DNA of 64,000 nt from Bagarius yarrelli (lineage: Eukaryota > Chordata > Actinopteri > Siluriformes > Sisoridae). The DNA is taken from NCBI GenBank assembly GCA_005784505.1, contig VCAZ01000124.1, forward strand, positions 520,532 to 584,531, written 5' to 3'. This document shows, piece by piece, positions 48,873 through 59,381 of the stretch (position 1 is the first letter of the stretch; each line of letters starts with the position of its first letter). Below the pieces are notes generated by a model. It saw only the letters and a list, made by a program, of their open reading frames with translations. It was not told the origin of the DNA and ran no database searches. Both the position numbers and the translations under genes were made by a program.

Positions 48873-49939
48873 TAAGGAGGCAGGAACACACAGGTGTCAG
48901 GATCAGTGTCCTTTCTCACTCACCAAGTGTTTATTTGTTCTAGTTTATTTGTTTAATTGGCAACATTAAAGCTTCTCCTGAATAAAAGCGGAGCTGGAAC
49001 GACGCTAATAACTGGGCTCTGTGGAGTGAAGCAGGCATGTTGGTTCTGCTCCAAGCGACCAGGAATAAAATGTGCAGAACAGAACACGGCTTAAAACCCA
49101 TGACCCTGTGAATTTTATGGAAGCCAGATGCTGCACGCTACATTACGGCGACGCTGTTTATGCGGACCAGTACGGCACGAGTCGTACCACAGGCCATCAG
49201 CTAAAAAGCAAAACAAACAGCCAGGATTACAGTTCACTCTGTTGGCCTTCATCTCAGAGTGACCAGCTCATCACACAGAGTTAACTCTAAACGACGCTGT
49301 GGAAAAACACACACGACATTAGAGTTGACTGTCTATTCGAAAGCTACAATCAAAACCTACGATTTCAAGCTTAAATTAGCAACCAGCAGTGAAGGTAAAA
49401 TAAACCAAATCAGTTTTAGTTCTTACAATACAATACAGCTCCACCTTTTAAAGAACAGACAAGAAGGTCACATCGAAACTTGTTAGTAAAAGTTAGTAAT
49501 TCACATCAATCCACTTTCTTCTTTTCTAAGCAAAGTAGATCGTCATATAAAAAACAGCAGAAATCAGCAAAGCGGCACTTTTCCAATGTAAAACTAATCT
49601 TTGTTCCTTGTGGTTGAATTGTTTTAATTATTAAAATGTAAATTTTCATGCTGCTGTGACATTTTTACGTTACATAATATCAACATGACTAAAATCCATT
49701 TATACTAATAAAATAATACTATATTGTTTTTTCGAACTCTTAATTTAATTTTTTTGTATTATAACCCTTTCTCGTATCCTACGACATCCTTACTCAAATC
49801 GCCGTTAGACATTTCTAGTTTAATTTTTTTGTCTTAGTTCTTTAGCATTTGTAAGCCCGCTAGCCCAAATACCACTAGCACCGTTCACATATTACCCTCT
49901 GATCATCTCTGCCATACTTACTATTATTTCACCATGTCA
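48873..49939. other. intergenic, nothing recognised
   Basis: Single-copy sequence between the SINE at 48728 and the LINE remnants. Frames up to 75 codons lack support. Confidence 0.5.
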
Positions 49940-50357
49940 GTGTGTCTGTCTCTATGCGCAGGTAAGGATTCAAACAGCACTCAGTGGAGTCATATATAGC
50001 TCCTTAACTTTGGAATGGCCTTCCTGAAAAGGTTCGGGGTTCAGACACAGTCTCCCAGTTTAAACATAGATTGAGACATATATCTTTAGCCAGGCATACA
50101 CATAACATATCCCATAATATTATAAAGTGCCTGCTAATATTATGAACAGCAGCTACGCTAATTTCTCTCTACCTGTTTCCCTTTTTACCAGAGGTATCCA
50201 AAGATTGTGCCAGCACTGGTAGACCTTCAGTGAAAAGAAGCCAACTTAGGCACCAGCGACCAGGTTCCTGCCACTTTCCTCGATTTTAAGTAGCTTCGAG
50301 GATGGACTGGAACTCACTCTGCTCCACTGACCCAAGGCTACAGTTTACATTACAGTT
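49940..50357 (+). mobile_element. older LINE (L2/Rex1-like) 3' region, left piece
   Basis: The plus strand encodes LWNGLPEKVRGSDTVSQFKH followed by RLRHISLARHTHN, the typical C-terminal end of L2/CR1/Rex1-type fish LINE proteins. The 3' UTR then begins (GATGGACTGGAACTCACTCT) and is cut at 50368 by the RTE-like insertion. Confidence 0.7.
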
Positions 50358-50368
50358 GATCATTACTA
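50358..50368. repeat. target site duplication, left copy
   Basis: GATCATTACTA precedes the 3' end of the minus-strand LINE and is repeated at 51780-51790 at its other end. The flanking bases (CAGTT versus CAGTC) are also nearly alike. Confidence 0.8.
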
Positions 50369-51779
50369 CTTCTTTTTTTTCTTTTGGCTGTTCCCTTTTA
50401 GGGGTCGCAATTCTCTACATCCTTTTCAGTCACACCCACTTACTTCATGTCCTCGTTTATCGCATTCGTATACCTCCTATTTGGTCTTCCTCTTTACCTT
50501 CTGCCTGGTAGCTTCATTTCTAACATCCTCCCACTAATATATTTACTATCCCTCCTCTGTACATGTCCAAACCACCTCAATCTGGCTGCCCTAACTTTTT
50601 CCCCAAAACATCTAACATGAGCCGTCCCCCTGATGAACTTGTTCCCTTGTTCCTGTCCAACCTCGTCACTTCCAAAGGAATCCTCAACATCTTCAGCTCT
50701 GCTACATTCAGATGTGCTACCCACTGTCTTGTACACCTTCCCCTTGATTCTAGCTGATATTCTCTTGTCACACATTACTCCTGACACGTTTCTCCACCCA
50801 TTCCAACCTGCCTGTACTCGCTTCTATACCTCTTTTACACACTCTCCATTGCTCTGGAATTTCGACCCCAAGTACTTAAACTCCTGTACCTTCTTTACCT
50901 CTTCACCCTGTAATCTCACTTTTCACTTCCCTCTCTTTTATTCAAACACATATACTCTGTCTTGCTACAACTGACTTTCATTCCTCTTCTCTCCAGAGCA
51001 AACCTCCACCTCTCCAGGTTTTCCTCCACCTGCTCCTTGCTCTCACTACAGATCACAGATTTCTCCTGCAAACATCATTGTCCAAGAAGATTCCAGTCTG
51101 ACCTCGTCTGTTAACCGATCCATCACCACAGCAAACAAGAAGGGGCTCAGAGCTGATCCCTGATGCAGTCCCACCTCCACTTTGAACTCCTCTGTCTGAC
51201 CTACTGCACACCTCACCACTGTCCTGCTGCTCTCATACATATCCTGCACCACCCTGACATACTTCTCTGCTATTTCTGACTTCCTCATACAATACCACAG
51301 CTCTTCTTATGGTGCCCTGCCATATGCTTTCTCCAGGTCTACAAAAACACAATGCAGCTCCCCATGACCATCTCTGTACTTCTCCATCAGCATTCTCAGA
51401 GCAAAGATTGCATCTGTAGTGCTCTTTCTGGGCATAAAGCCATACTGCTGCTCACAAATAATACTCACAATTACCTCATCTAACTCACACCAGAACCTCT
51501 CTTTCTCTTCTAACTCACAACCTACTTGTGGGGCATAACCACTTACAACATTCACCATCAGCACTTCAGACTCATCACCCTGTCTTACACTCTTTTCATC
51601 TCCAGAACATTCTTCTGGATTCATTTTTCAGGATCACCCCTACCCCATTTCTCTTCCTATGAGCCTTGCTACCCTTCCATTTGGTCTCCTGTACACACAA
51701 TATATCTACACAATATACCTTTCTTCTCTCGATCATATCAACCAGCTCTCTACCTTTCCCTGTCATTGTCCCAACAGTC
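50369..51779 (-). mobile_element. RTE-like LINE, internally deleted, antisense copy
   Basis: Read on the minus strand it has an endonuclease piece (VNVVSGYAPQVGCELEEKERF), then abruptly reverse transcriptase motifs: QYGFMPRKSTTDAIFALRML, VFVDLEKAY (first catalytic Asp) and GLHQGSALSPFLFAVVMDRL. Where the catalytic FADD should follow, the frame reads FAGE, so the active site is lost. The last part has RLRWFGHVQRRDSKY and the 3' end GCGACCCCTAAAAGGGAACA at about 50390. A block between endonuclease and RT is missing (joint near 51468). GATCATTACTA flanks both ends (50358-50368 and 51780-51790). Confidence 0.88.
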
Positions 51780-51790
51780 GATCATTACTA
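51780..51790. repeat. target site duplication, right copy
   Basis: Second copy of GATCATTACTA; the sequence beyond it resumes the older LINE 3' region interrupted at 50368. Confidence 0.8.
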
Positions 51791-52022
51791 TTTGCTGTAA
51801 TTAACAATAACATGCGGTGTACACCAGATGAGGTTGGGTTCCCTTTTGAGGCTGGTTCTTCTCAAGGTTTCTTACTACTTCATCTCAGTAAGTTTCTCTT
51901 GCCACAGTTGCCACTGTCTTGTTCATTAGTGACACACTTTTCACTGTTACTGTATTCTGTGTAAAGCTGCTTTGAGACAATGTCTGTTGTTAAAAGCGCT
52001 AAACAAATAAAACTGAATTGAC
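51791..52022 (+). mobile_element. older LINE 3' region, right piece with 3' end
   Basis: This continues the interrupted element: GGTTCCCTTTTGAGGCTGGTTCTTCTCAAGG-like stretch at about 51837-51867, then GTAAAGCTGCTTTGAGACAA, AAAAGCGCTAAACAAATAAA and a short ACTGAATTGACA tail. This block is one of the commonest dispersed repeats in teleosts. Confidence 0.75.
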
Positions 52023-52147
52023 ATAATAAATTTAACGGCCAGGAAGTTCATACTAACTATAATGTAATGTTTTTTCCACCATGTTTGAATAAAACAGTAA
52101 ACTTTACCAATACAAATGGAGGAAACCTGTTATTGTGATTCGAAGTG

Positions 52148-52282
52148 AGTGGTAGTTAAGTGGTTAAGGTGTTGGGCTTGAGATCAGAAGATCATGGGTT
52201 CCATTCCCATGGGTAACACCAAGCTGCCACTGCAGGGCTCTCAAAATCTCAGCTTTGGATAAGGGGGTCTGCCCAGTGTTCT
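52148..52282 (+). mobile_element. tRNA-derived SINE
   Basis: GTGGTAGTTAAGTGGTTAAG (A box), GATCATGGGTTCCATTCCCA (B box), AAGCTGCCACTGCAGGGCTC and TTGGATAAGGGGGTCTGCCC (tail). Confidence 0.85.
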
Positions 52283-52465
52283 AAATGTGACTTATTTTAG
52301 ATTTGATTTTACATTTTGTAAACTAGGTGAGACTTCCAAAAATTCAATAATCAATCTTGATCCTTGGTCCCAACTTGTGTACACCAACTGATTTACTGAT
52401 GCAGTCGTGAGGTTGGGTGTTAACCTAAAATCTCATGTCTGACCAAAACAAACCTATCTTTCTTT

Positions 52466-52490
52466 CTATAAATTCAGTAGCATCATCAGC
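52466..52490 (-). CDS. unidentified gene, terminal coding exon
   Basis: Acceptor gcatgagttcag at 52492-52491 is followed by 25 nt that, in the phase required by the previous exon, read LMMLLNL and then TAG (52468-52466). The joined C-terminus is ...HYQW-LMMLLNL. The assignment rests on phase and the acceptor only; the exon is too short for independent proof. I see no clear AATAAA close downstream. Confidence 0.4.
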
Positions 52491-52861
52491 CTGAACTCAT
52501 GCGGGGCAGTAATCCCAGGCATCTTAAATCCATGACATGGGGTTGATTGCAAAATTGCCACAGATATTTCCCCTTGCAGACTGGCTGGGAATATTGGCTG
52601 TTTTTTAGGGGGCAGTGTTAAATTAAATGGTCTCTGGAGTTGTTGATCAAAAGATCAGGCTTAAAGCCCAAGAACCGCCAGGTTGCAACTACAGATCACT
52701 TCATCAAGGCTTCTAAAATCTTTTTTTCTCCTCTGGGGTGCTGCATCGTTGGCTGACCCTGCACTCTAACTTCCTAACATAGGATTTGCAAAGAAAACAA
52801 TTTCAAATGTATATGTAACAAATAAATACAACATCTCATCCTCTGTAGATTAGACTGACAC

Positions 52862-52980
52862 TACCACATGGACCCATAACCTCTTCTAAGGGGCCTAGCA
52901 GTGGCAGATTGGTGGTGATGAGAATCGAACTCATGACCTTCCAATCACCTCCATGCACTCTCTGCCAACTGCTAAGCTTA
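52862..52980 (-). mobile_element. SINE-like fragment, antisense
   Basis: GATGAGAATCGAACTCATGA is an inverted tRNA B-box region, with CTGCCAACTGCTAAGCTTAA beyond. It is strongly diverged. Confidence 0.5.
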
Positions 52981-53074
52981 AAACTGTGTGTAAAAGAAGG
53001 AGGAGGAATCTAAGCAGGTCATAACTGACAGACTACCATATCAGCTAGGATTAAGACAAAAAAAATAAACTCAC

Positions 53075-53186
53075 CATTGATAATGAGCAGGGAGTCTCAG
53101 TGGAGAGTCAAGTCGCACTTCGGACCTCACACCTGGGGCCAAAAACCCAAATCCCATCTCCTCCAGGCTTTCTGCTGAATAGATTT
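53075..53186 (-). CDS. unidentified gene, exon 13
   Basis: This 112-bp exon is one of the best supported: acceptor tatccttttacag at 53188-53187, donor CAATG|GTGAGT, and only one of three frames open. It is entered in phase 1 and left in phase 2, encoding IYSAESLEEMGFGFLAPGV and RSEVRLDSPLRLPAHYQ. It is joined on the left to the short terminal exon. Confidence 0.75.
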
Positions 53187-53691
53187 CTGTAAAAGGATAT
53201 AAAAAAATAGCATCAGAACTGAATTAGCTACAATAGCAATGTGAAGGTAACAGTTACACTTTTTTATCGTTTGCTACATCGACAAACACTGGAACCCAGC
53301 TATTGCCTCCAGGTATCAGATCTACTAATAAAATTACCTATTTTTAATCTCTAAATAAAGCTGCTTTATAAATATGCCTTTTAACAGCACAGACTCTTCA
53401 TTCCCAGGTATGAGGTGTCTTATGTTTCACTGTCAAATGTAGTTTATGTTTATAGTTTTTAATTGTTTTGTGCTTTTTTGTCCTATACTATTTTGTCCCA
53501 TATCAGTATATTAATTTATCTCAAAATCTTTGTACGGCATTTTGGGCAACCTTGGTTGTATTTCATCACATTCTGCCATACTAGTTTCTTCAGGATCTCC
53601 CTGGAGGACGGATTCTGTGCATCGTTTCTATACAGTGTGAAAACAGAGCATGCCATAAGCAGACTCGTTCCAAAAGTGGCATGAAACACAC

Positions 53692-53772
53692 CTCCGGATG
53701 CGCTATCGTACGAGGCGCAACATTCCCACATGTCAGTGGTAGCCGTGGACGTGAGCCACACCTGTTTATCTA
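53692..53772 (-). CDS. unidentified gene, exon 12
   Basis: This 81-bp phase 1-1 exon has a strong acceptor (ttttttccctcag, AG at 53774-53773) and donor GGAG|GTGTGT. It encodes DKQVWLTSTATTDMWECC and ASYDSASG. Because it is phase-symmetric, skipping would keep the frame. The frame continues open past the donor for about 58 codons, so an unspliced or retained form would add a tail before a stop. The W-x(9)-W-x-C-C pattern recalls the extracellular loop of PMP22/claudin-type proteins, but nothing else supports that. Confidence 0.65.
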
Positions 53773-53884
53773 CTGAGGGAAAAAAAAGCAGAAGCAAGTG
53801 CATAAGAAAGACAGGAAATGGGATATGCAAAGTACGAAATGCAGGGTGAAGAGACAGGAGTGAAAAAGAGAAAAGCAGTACTAC

Positions 53885-54002
53885 CAAGTAGAAAATAGGA
53901 TCCCCTGAGCGGTGAGCTGCTGTCAGGGTTATATTCCTCAGCTGACAACCGAATCTGCTGGTTTCCTCTCACTCTGCACAATGACCTACCGAGGAATAAG
54001 TG
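53885..54002 (-). CDS. unidentified gene, exon 11
   Basis: This 118-bp exon (phase 0 in, 1 out) has acceptor gagttctttaag at 54004-54003 and donor CTACTTG|GTAGTA. It encodes HLFLGRSLCRVRGNQQIRLS, then AEEYNPDSSSPLRGSYFLL. A second acceptor 17 nt downstream (cggtag) would shift phase and is less likely. Just upstream in the intron lies an antisense SINE head (54035-54108). Confidence 0.65.
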
Positions 54003-54034
54003 CTTAAAGAACTCAAGTATCTTACATGCATTTG

Positions 54035-54108
54035 ATAGTGTTGGAAATTGAACCCACAGCCTTTTGATCAGCCACCTTAACCACTGAGCTACCACTTTCC
54101 CACAGGTC
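54035..54108 (-). mobile_element. SINE head, antisense
   Basis: GAAATTGAACCCACAGCCTT and CTTAACCACTGAGCTACCAC are inverted B and A boxes, in the intron before exon 11 of the unidentified gene. Confidence 0.8.
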
Positions 54109-54708
54109 TGGCTAGCATTGTGTTTTTTTTATTGTAAAGACAATTATCGACTTACAATATATCAACTTCCTATTTTTTAAGGTTACAATACGACTAAGTT
54201 GAGAGCTGTCTTTATATATTTAGCTAAGTTTAGTGCTTCAGAATTTCAGAACGCCACCAGAAGTTTTTGCCCACTGGTGCCTAACAAAAAATGAGAAATG
54301 GGGGTCACCGAGCTGTTTAAGCTCCATTTACTTTATAATCAATTTGCTTATTATTAAGCCATACACTCAAAACAAAGCTCTGGACTGTCATACGACAGCT
54401 GCCAGAGGAACGTAGAAAGCTAGCTTGGGATGATTTTATAGCACACCACAGGGCAGGAGACCACTCAGGGGTAAGCACTAATAGACTCTTTCATGGACAC
54501 ATGGTTACATGTTTGGTGTCATTCTGATGAATAGAACCCAAACAACGGGGTCACAGATGGCTGGGGCAACTTACGATTTCCTAAGGCACATTCTAGTAAC
54601 TTCTACTGTTAATTAGTTCTATTTTTCTTTCTGTTAAAGCTGTTTCTGAGTTATGGTCCTGTCTAGAAACATAACCCCTGGCCTCAATAACATCGCATCA
54701 CATCATAC

Positions 54709-54916
54709 CATCCTTGTTTTGTCAAAGGTTTTGTAGCAGGTGGTAGGAAACAGGAGAGACTTAACGTTGCATGTAAGCTTGATTTGACTAAGAGTCTCCA
54801 CCCCCAAAATGTGCTGTATGGGATCAAGCATTGCATAGAGATAACAACATTCCTGGAAAGGAACCCAAAATCTTCCCCCAAACACCCTGAACGTCGAATC
54901 AATCTTCCAAACAAAT
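54709..54916 (-). CDS. unidentified gene, exon 10
   Basis: This 208-bp exon, phase 2 in and phase 0 out, encodes FGGRFWVPFQECCYLYAMLD, PIQHILGVETLSQIKLTCN and LLFPTTCYKTFDKTRM. The donor AGGATG|GTATGA is good. The acceptor (gagagacag, AG at 54918-54917) lacks a clear pyrimidine tract, but the frame has a stop 27 nt upstream, so the exon cannot begin much earlier. A second minus frame is open across the same DNA without matching phases. Confidence 0.6.
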
Positions 54917-55045
54917 CTGTCTCTCTCACAGGATCTTTATTCATCCATTTTGCTAACGAGGATATCCCGCTATAATTTTTTTTCCGTTGCCGTCCATGGA
55001 TTTTTCTCAATAGCACCAAGAATCTTTCCACAGAACAAACAGTAC

Positions 55046-55193
55046 CTACAGTATAATTGAGCATTACAGACACACTTCATATCAAGTAAGTGTCTCGGGT
55101 GCCTGCTGAGCTGCACAAGTTGTTTCATACAGCCAAACAGTTTGTCAGAATGCTTTGAAACATGAACATCAGGCATGAACAGCAGATACAAAT
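55046..55193 (-). CDS. unidentified gene, exon 9 (Cys-containing)
   Basis: This 148-bp exon (phase 1 in, 2 out) has acceptor gtgtggttacag at 55195-55194 and donor TGTAG|GTACTG. It encodes LYLLFMPDVHVSKHSDKLF, QLVQLSRHPRHLL and DMKCVCNAQLYC. The C-x-C then x5-C spacing could be half of a metal site, but the other half is not evident. The flanking intron holds a sense SINE (55480-55652) and an antisense SINE (55790-55922). Confidence 0.65.
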
Positions 55194-55479
55194 CTGTAAC
55201 CACACCGAGATGCTCAGCATGAGGAGCAGCATGGCTATCTTACAATCCAAATAGCACATAGGCAAAATATATTCATAAAAAAAAGAAAATATGTTTTACT
55301 TGCACAGACACTCGGGCACAGCAGCAAATATCAGTTCCTCAAGTCATGTACCAGGTGATCTAAAAAACTGCAATAAATCACAGGGAATTTCTCTTGGTCA
55401 CCTGCCCAAACAGAATTTTGTATAACAACTATGAAAGAGATTTTTACCCATGCAGCGATAAAGGACTTGCTATAAGATT

Positions 55480-55652
55480 TGGTATCTCAGTGTTTAATGT
55501 GTTTATACTGCTGATCAGAAGATCATGGCTTTAATTCCCAGCACCATCAAGCTGCCAATGCCGGGGCCCTGGGCAAGGCCCTTAACTCTCAACTGCTCAG
55601 CTGGATAAACGAAAGTCACTCTAAATAAAAGCGTCTGCCAAATGCTGTAATT
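55480..55652 (+). mobile_element. tRNA-derived SINE, near full length
   Basis: GGTATCTCAGTGTTTAATGT head, CAGAAGATCATGGCTTTAAT, GCACCATCAAGCTGCCAATG, GGCAAGGCCCTTAACTCTCA and AAAAGCGTCTGCCAAATGCT tail. Confidence 0.88.
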
Positions 55653-55789
55653 CTAAATTTAAATAAGTTGCTTTAAGCTAAAACGTAATCGTTAAAAAGA
55701 CATTAAATATCCAGGATCAAAACCTAATTAAACATTTGCTAAATTACAGAAATTCAAGTGTACGTTTGAGAGTGATTTACATTCACCCA

Positions 55790-55922
55790 ATGTTTTGCAT
55801 CCAACTGAGCAGTTGGGTCTCGGGGGTTACTGGGCATTTGCAGCTTGGTGTTACTGGGAATTAATCCCATGAGCTTTCGATCAGCAGTCCCCCTAATCAC
55901 ACCTTAACCATTCAGCTACCCT
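55790..55922 (-). mobile_element. tRNA-derived SINE, antisense
   Basis: CCAACTGAGCAGTTGGGTCT, GCAGCTTGGTGTTACTGGGA, AATCCCATGAGCTTTCGATC and CACCTTAACCATTCAGCTAC. Confidence 0.85.
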
Positions 55923-56985
55923 ATTTCCTACCCTGTGAAATTTAAATGTCCAGTAACAAGGTTGGATTTAAACCCCTTCCAGATGTTTATTATCCAAAAA
56001 AAAGGCTGGACCAGTAAGATGATACACAGTAAAATACAAGGCAAGACTTAAAGTTTTGCAGCATGAGAGATGCCCAGGAACAAAGTCTCGGAACATGCTG
56101 GCAGATATCTGGGAGTAAGAATGGAGACAGTAGACATCTATGAGCTACGTCATGATCTAAACCCTGCAGGATAGTAGACATCTGAGGATAAGTCTAGATC
56201 TAAACTAATAGATCACTACATTACAAAATGATCTTGACAGCATTTGGAAAGTTTAAATCCAGTTCCCTGGGTCAACATTGTCTTAGAGTCCCTGTGACGA
56301 AGCGCATATCCATCTATGATTTGGGTTAAGGGTTTGAAAGATGGATCTTCCATAACATTTGCAAATATCTACATTTTACTTTGTTTGGGTTAACCGTTGT
56401 TACTTATAGTAGCTGGGGGTCTGTGTGAATCATTACCAGAGAGTAGGTTAGTATAGGGAGGAAAACAAAGCAAGAGGTCCTTTACTGTCTAAGGGCAGCA
56501 CTCGACTCCTTTTATTCTGGATACAGTGACTATGAGACAGTGTAGGCTGACGGAATGGGAGCAACGTGCACATGCTATATAATTATTGCCTTAAGTCACC
56601 CAGTGCTTAAAACAAAACTGGCGTTAACGGGAGAATGGCAAGTGAACGGAGCCGACCGGATTCGCTTCTGACTTCTGAGAGTTTCGGAAAACGCGGACAA
56701 AAATAGGATGGAAAATGCAAAGCAAATAAAAAAAGCCACACAAAAGAGTTTTTTGGATAAAGGGCTTAGACAAGCTCAAACTCGTCGGACGAGGGCGTGA
56801 ACCTGGGACACACAGAAACACCACAATAGCAAACCTTAACCATAACTTAAACACACGCATATTTTATACTGCCTCGGGCAAACAAATCAAACAAAACACA
56901 CAAAGCTACAGTGAGTGTAGTCATTCCCTGTACAGAACAATGCAACTCAAACATAAAACTTTTTAATACCACACTAATGTTACGA

Positions 56986-57138
56986 AATGGTAGCTTGGTG
57001 GTTATGGTGTTAGTCTGCTGATTAGCAGATCAGTAAAGATCCCACCACTGCTGAGCCCCTGAGCAAGGCCCTTAGCCGCCAACAGCTCGATTTGGTAAAT
57101 AAGATAACTTCACGTCGCTCTGAATAAAAAAAAAAAAC
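56986..57138 (+). mobile_element. tRNA-derived SINE
   Basis: ATGGTAGCTTGGTGGTTATG head, CACTGCTGAGCCCCTGAGCA, AGGCCCTTAGCCGCCAACAG and CACGTCGCTCTGAATAAAAA tail. Confidence 0.85.
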
Positions 57139-57656
57139 AGCAATGGCCATGTAACGATGCTTCAGGATCTATCCACTAGTTTTATATAGTTCTATAGAGG
57201 AACAGCTTGTCCATATACAATAGCTTGTAGGTGCTAAAAAATAGGTTTATTTTCCATCACTGGAAGGAGTCTTCAATGTTAGACCTTTGTAATAGTAGTT
57301 GAGCTTCATGAAAGAGCATGAAGTGTTTGTGAGTTGGCCATAGCATAAAAGGATTAAAATACTGTGGAAAAGAATCCACCATTTTGTGTCACACCACGTC
57401 AGCATGGATTAATTTCCTGTAACAGTATACCCAGCTGTTTCCATGTAACAGGTTATATCATGGTTCTACGTAGACTCTATGTTCTTCTGCACTTTCCATG
57501 TTTTGAAACAGACTCACAAAGACAACAGGTGGGTGGCGAGAGACTTTGATGGGAAATTAAATGGAAAAATCCCTCCAGGGTCTGAGGAACATGAAGGAAC
57601 ATTGTGCTGAAAGAATGGCCTCACAGACACTGCAGGCTTTTGTAATGTTCTTTTAC

Positions 57657-57790
57657 TGGTTTGAACCAAAATGAAGTGTAATGGCATGCAACAATGTAGA
57701 TAATGAGCGCCAGCAAGACTAGAGTTCTCAATAGCTGCCTTGTGGACAGCCATGAATAGTTCCTGTCTCTGGCACTGATTCAGGGCCCGA
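57657..57790 (-). CDS. unidentified gene, exon 8
   Basis: This 134-bp exon is entered in phase 2 behind a very good acceptor (cttcttttgtccag, AG at 57792-57791). It encodes RALNQCQRQELFMAVHKAAI, then ENSSLAGAHYLHCCMPLHFI. The donor ACCA|GTAAAA at 57656 leaves phase 1 and fits exon 9. The frame continues open for about 47 more codons to a TGA, so a read-through terminal form is possible. No family is recognised. Confidence 0.6.
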
Positions 57791-58029
57791 CTGGACAAAA
57801 GAAGCAGACACGCGTCACAACGCTCTCTCTCAAGTCCAACTCAGAGACAACAGATAATAAGCAATCGCATCAATTTTAACCTTCTGGGCTTGAATTATGA
57901 GCAGTTGCCTTTTTTTTCTTGTCAGAGAAAGGGGCCAGTCGAAAAGTTGATTACAAAGGAATGTGAGGTAAAACTATCGATGGGATAAAATGAATTTTTT
58001 TTAGTCTTGAACGATTGTGGTTGCTAAAC

Positions 58030-58136
58030 CCATTCTGGCAAGGTGTCAGGCTGCTGTTGGTACTCCACGAGCTATCAAAAGATAAATGACCCCAATTCCT
58101 GAGGGACGTGGGGCACAACAGAGACGGCATTTTCCT
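58030..58136 (-). CDS. unidentified gene, exon 7
   Basis: This 107-bp exon (phase 0 in, 2 out) has acceptor gatctctcccag at 58138-58137 and donor AATGG|GTTTAG. It encodes RKMPSLLCPTSLRNWGHLSF and DSSWSTNSSLTPCQN, rich in Ser and polar residues. The same frame is open upstream to an alternative acceptor (cttttctag near 58241) entered in phase 1. That longer form would not match exon 6 but would match exon 4, so exon skipping is conceivable. Confidence 0.55.
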
Positions 58137-58308
58137 CTGGGAGAGATCACTCAAATCTAGACAAATAGGAGGAACAGTGCTGAAGGTATGGGTGAGAGCT
58201 TGAAAGGAGAAAGTGTTCTCAGGCAAGCCATCTGGCTCTAGAAAAGATCAATCTTGATTACAAAACGAGAGGGACACGACGGTCGCATCTGATGGTGATA
58301 TATTTGAC

Positions 58309-58398
58309 CTGATACAGGACTAAAATGCTTAAGACGTTGGGAGTGACCAGCTGCACAAAAGGCCATTTTCCTCTTAGAGCCCTTATTTCATTAGTCAC
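58309..58398 (-). CDS. unidentified gene, exon 6
   Basis: This 90-bp phase 0-0 exon has acceptor gctttcttatag (AG at 58400-58399) and donor TATCAG|GTCAAA. It encodes VTNEIRALRGKWPFVQL and VTPNVLSILVLYQ. The frame stays open for 16 more codons past the chosen donor, so a later donor cannot be excluded, but this one fits the next exon's phase. Confidence 0.6.
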
Positions 58399-58489
58399 CT
58401 ATAAGAAAGCATTTAATTCATGTGATTTCCTATCACAGCACCAATGAATTCAGGATTCTGATTGGTCAGTGTGGTAAAGTCAGGGGTGG

Positions 58490-58660
58490 AAAGTGCTAGC
58501 TCAGTGATTAAAATGCTGATCGGAAGATTGTGATTTCAATTCCTAGCACCACCAAGCTGCTACTGCTGGGCCCCTGAGAAAGGCCCTTAAATACTACTTC
58601 TCACTGCTAAGTTAAAAAGCAATAAGATAAGGATGTTTTCCAAATGCCAGAAATGTAACT
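58490..58660 (+). mobile_element. tRNA-derived SINE
   Basis: GCTAGCTCAGTGATTAAAAT head, TTTCAATTCCTAGCACCACC, GCTACTGCTGGGCCCCTGAG and TTTTCCAAATGCCAGAAATG tail, in the intron between exons 5 and 6 of the unidentified gene. Confidence 0.85.
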
Positions 58661-58910
58661 ATAAACAATGGTGATTGTGATTTGTAGGCAGATGTTAACA
58701 TTAAACTTGTCTCAGTAGACAAGAATAACATTTCCGAGTTATATTTTGTAAAAAAAAAAAAAAAAGTATGCAACGTTTTAGCAATAAACAAAAAACAGAT
58801 GTAGAATTTAGAAAATGTTTCAAAGTTCATCATGTGTTTACACATTAATAACAGATTTATGACCTGCATCTAATACAGAGAGAAGCAGAGGCAAATTGTA
58901 GCAGAATCAC

Positions 58911-58964
58911 CTGTCGAATCTGAACAAACTGAGCTAAAGTGGGATCAGGAAGGAATCCGTTTTC
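58911..58964 (-). CDS. unidentified gene, exon 5
   Basis: This 54-bp exon is in phase 0 at both ends, encoding ENGFLPDPTLAQFVQIRQ, with acceptor ttattgaacag and donor CGACAG|GTGATT. The same frame is open 24 nt further upstream to ATGATG at 58988-58983, so an alternative start codon or a longer exon entered in phase 1 is possible. The phase clash with exon 4 shows that this junction is not solved. Confidence 0.55.
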
Positions 58965-59381
58965 CTGTTCAATAAAGGTCGACATCATCACTCTCGTTCA
59001 TTGACACACAGCTTAATGGCAGCTACATTTGTCTACACACACTAAAGACACTGCAAAAGGAAAACCAAAACTTCACGTTGACACCCCTCCCCCTTTTCAG
59101 AAAGTACAGTCTACAGAACTAGAGTTATAATCTTATAATGTAAAAATGTTCAAGTTATTTCTTAACAGCTTATCAAACACACATGCACACACACACACAC
59201 ACACACGCACTGAGATTGATGCTTGCAAAGGGTAAGACCTCATTACTAAATGGCAGAAGTCCTACCCCAGAAGTCCCATAACTGCCCCGAGGTGGGCTCA
59301 GGGTCAGGGTCTATTGCTGCCACACACCAAAGATAAGCCGAAGGGTGTTGAGGGAACCTGAAACAGTATAATGCTACTTAC

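Noticed and set aside
53692..53772. Claudin/PMP22 family assignment from the W...W-x-C-C pattern
   Set aside because: No transmembrane helices or other family motifs occur in the neighbouring exons.
53516..53887. 123-codon single minus frame treated as one exon
   Set aside because: Only the middle 81 bp fits between splice sites with matching phases; the ends read into intron sequence.
54684..55073. 129-codon minus frame with SSLAKWMNKDPVRETDLFG
   Set aside because: The neighbouring frame over 54709-54916 has the phases required by exons 9 and 11; this frame does not.
56720..56800. Possible terminal exon on the minus strand reading FTPSSDEFELV then stop, behind a good gtcccag acceptor
   Set aside because: It lies in the middle of the unidentified gene between exons 8 and 9, and exon 8 already joins exon 9 in phase. 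It remains a weak alternative-end candidate.
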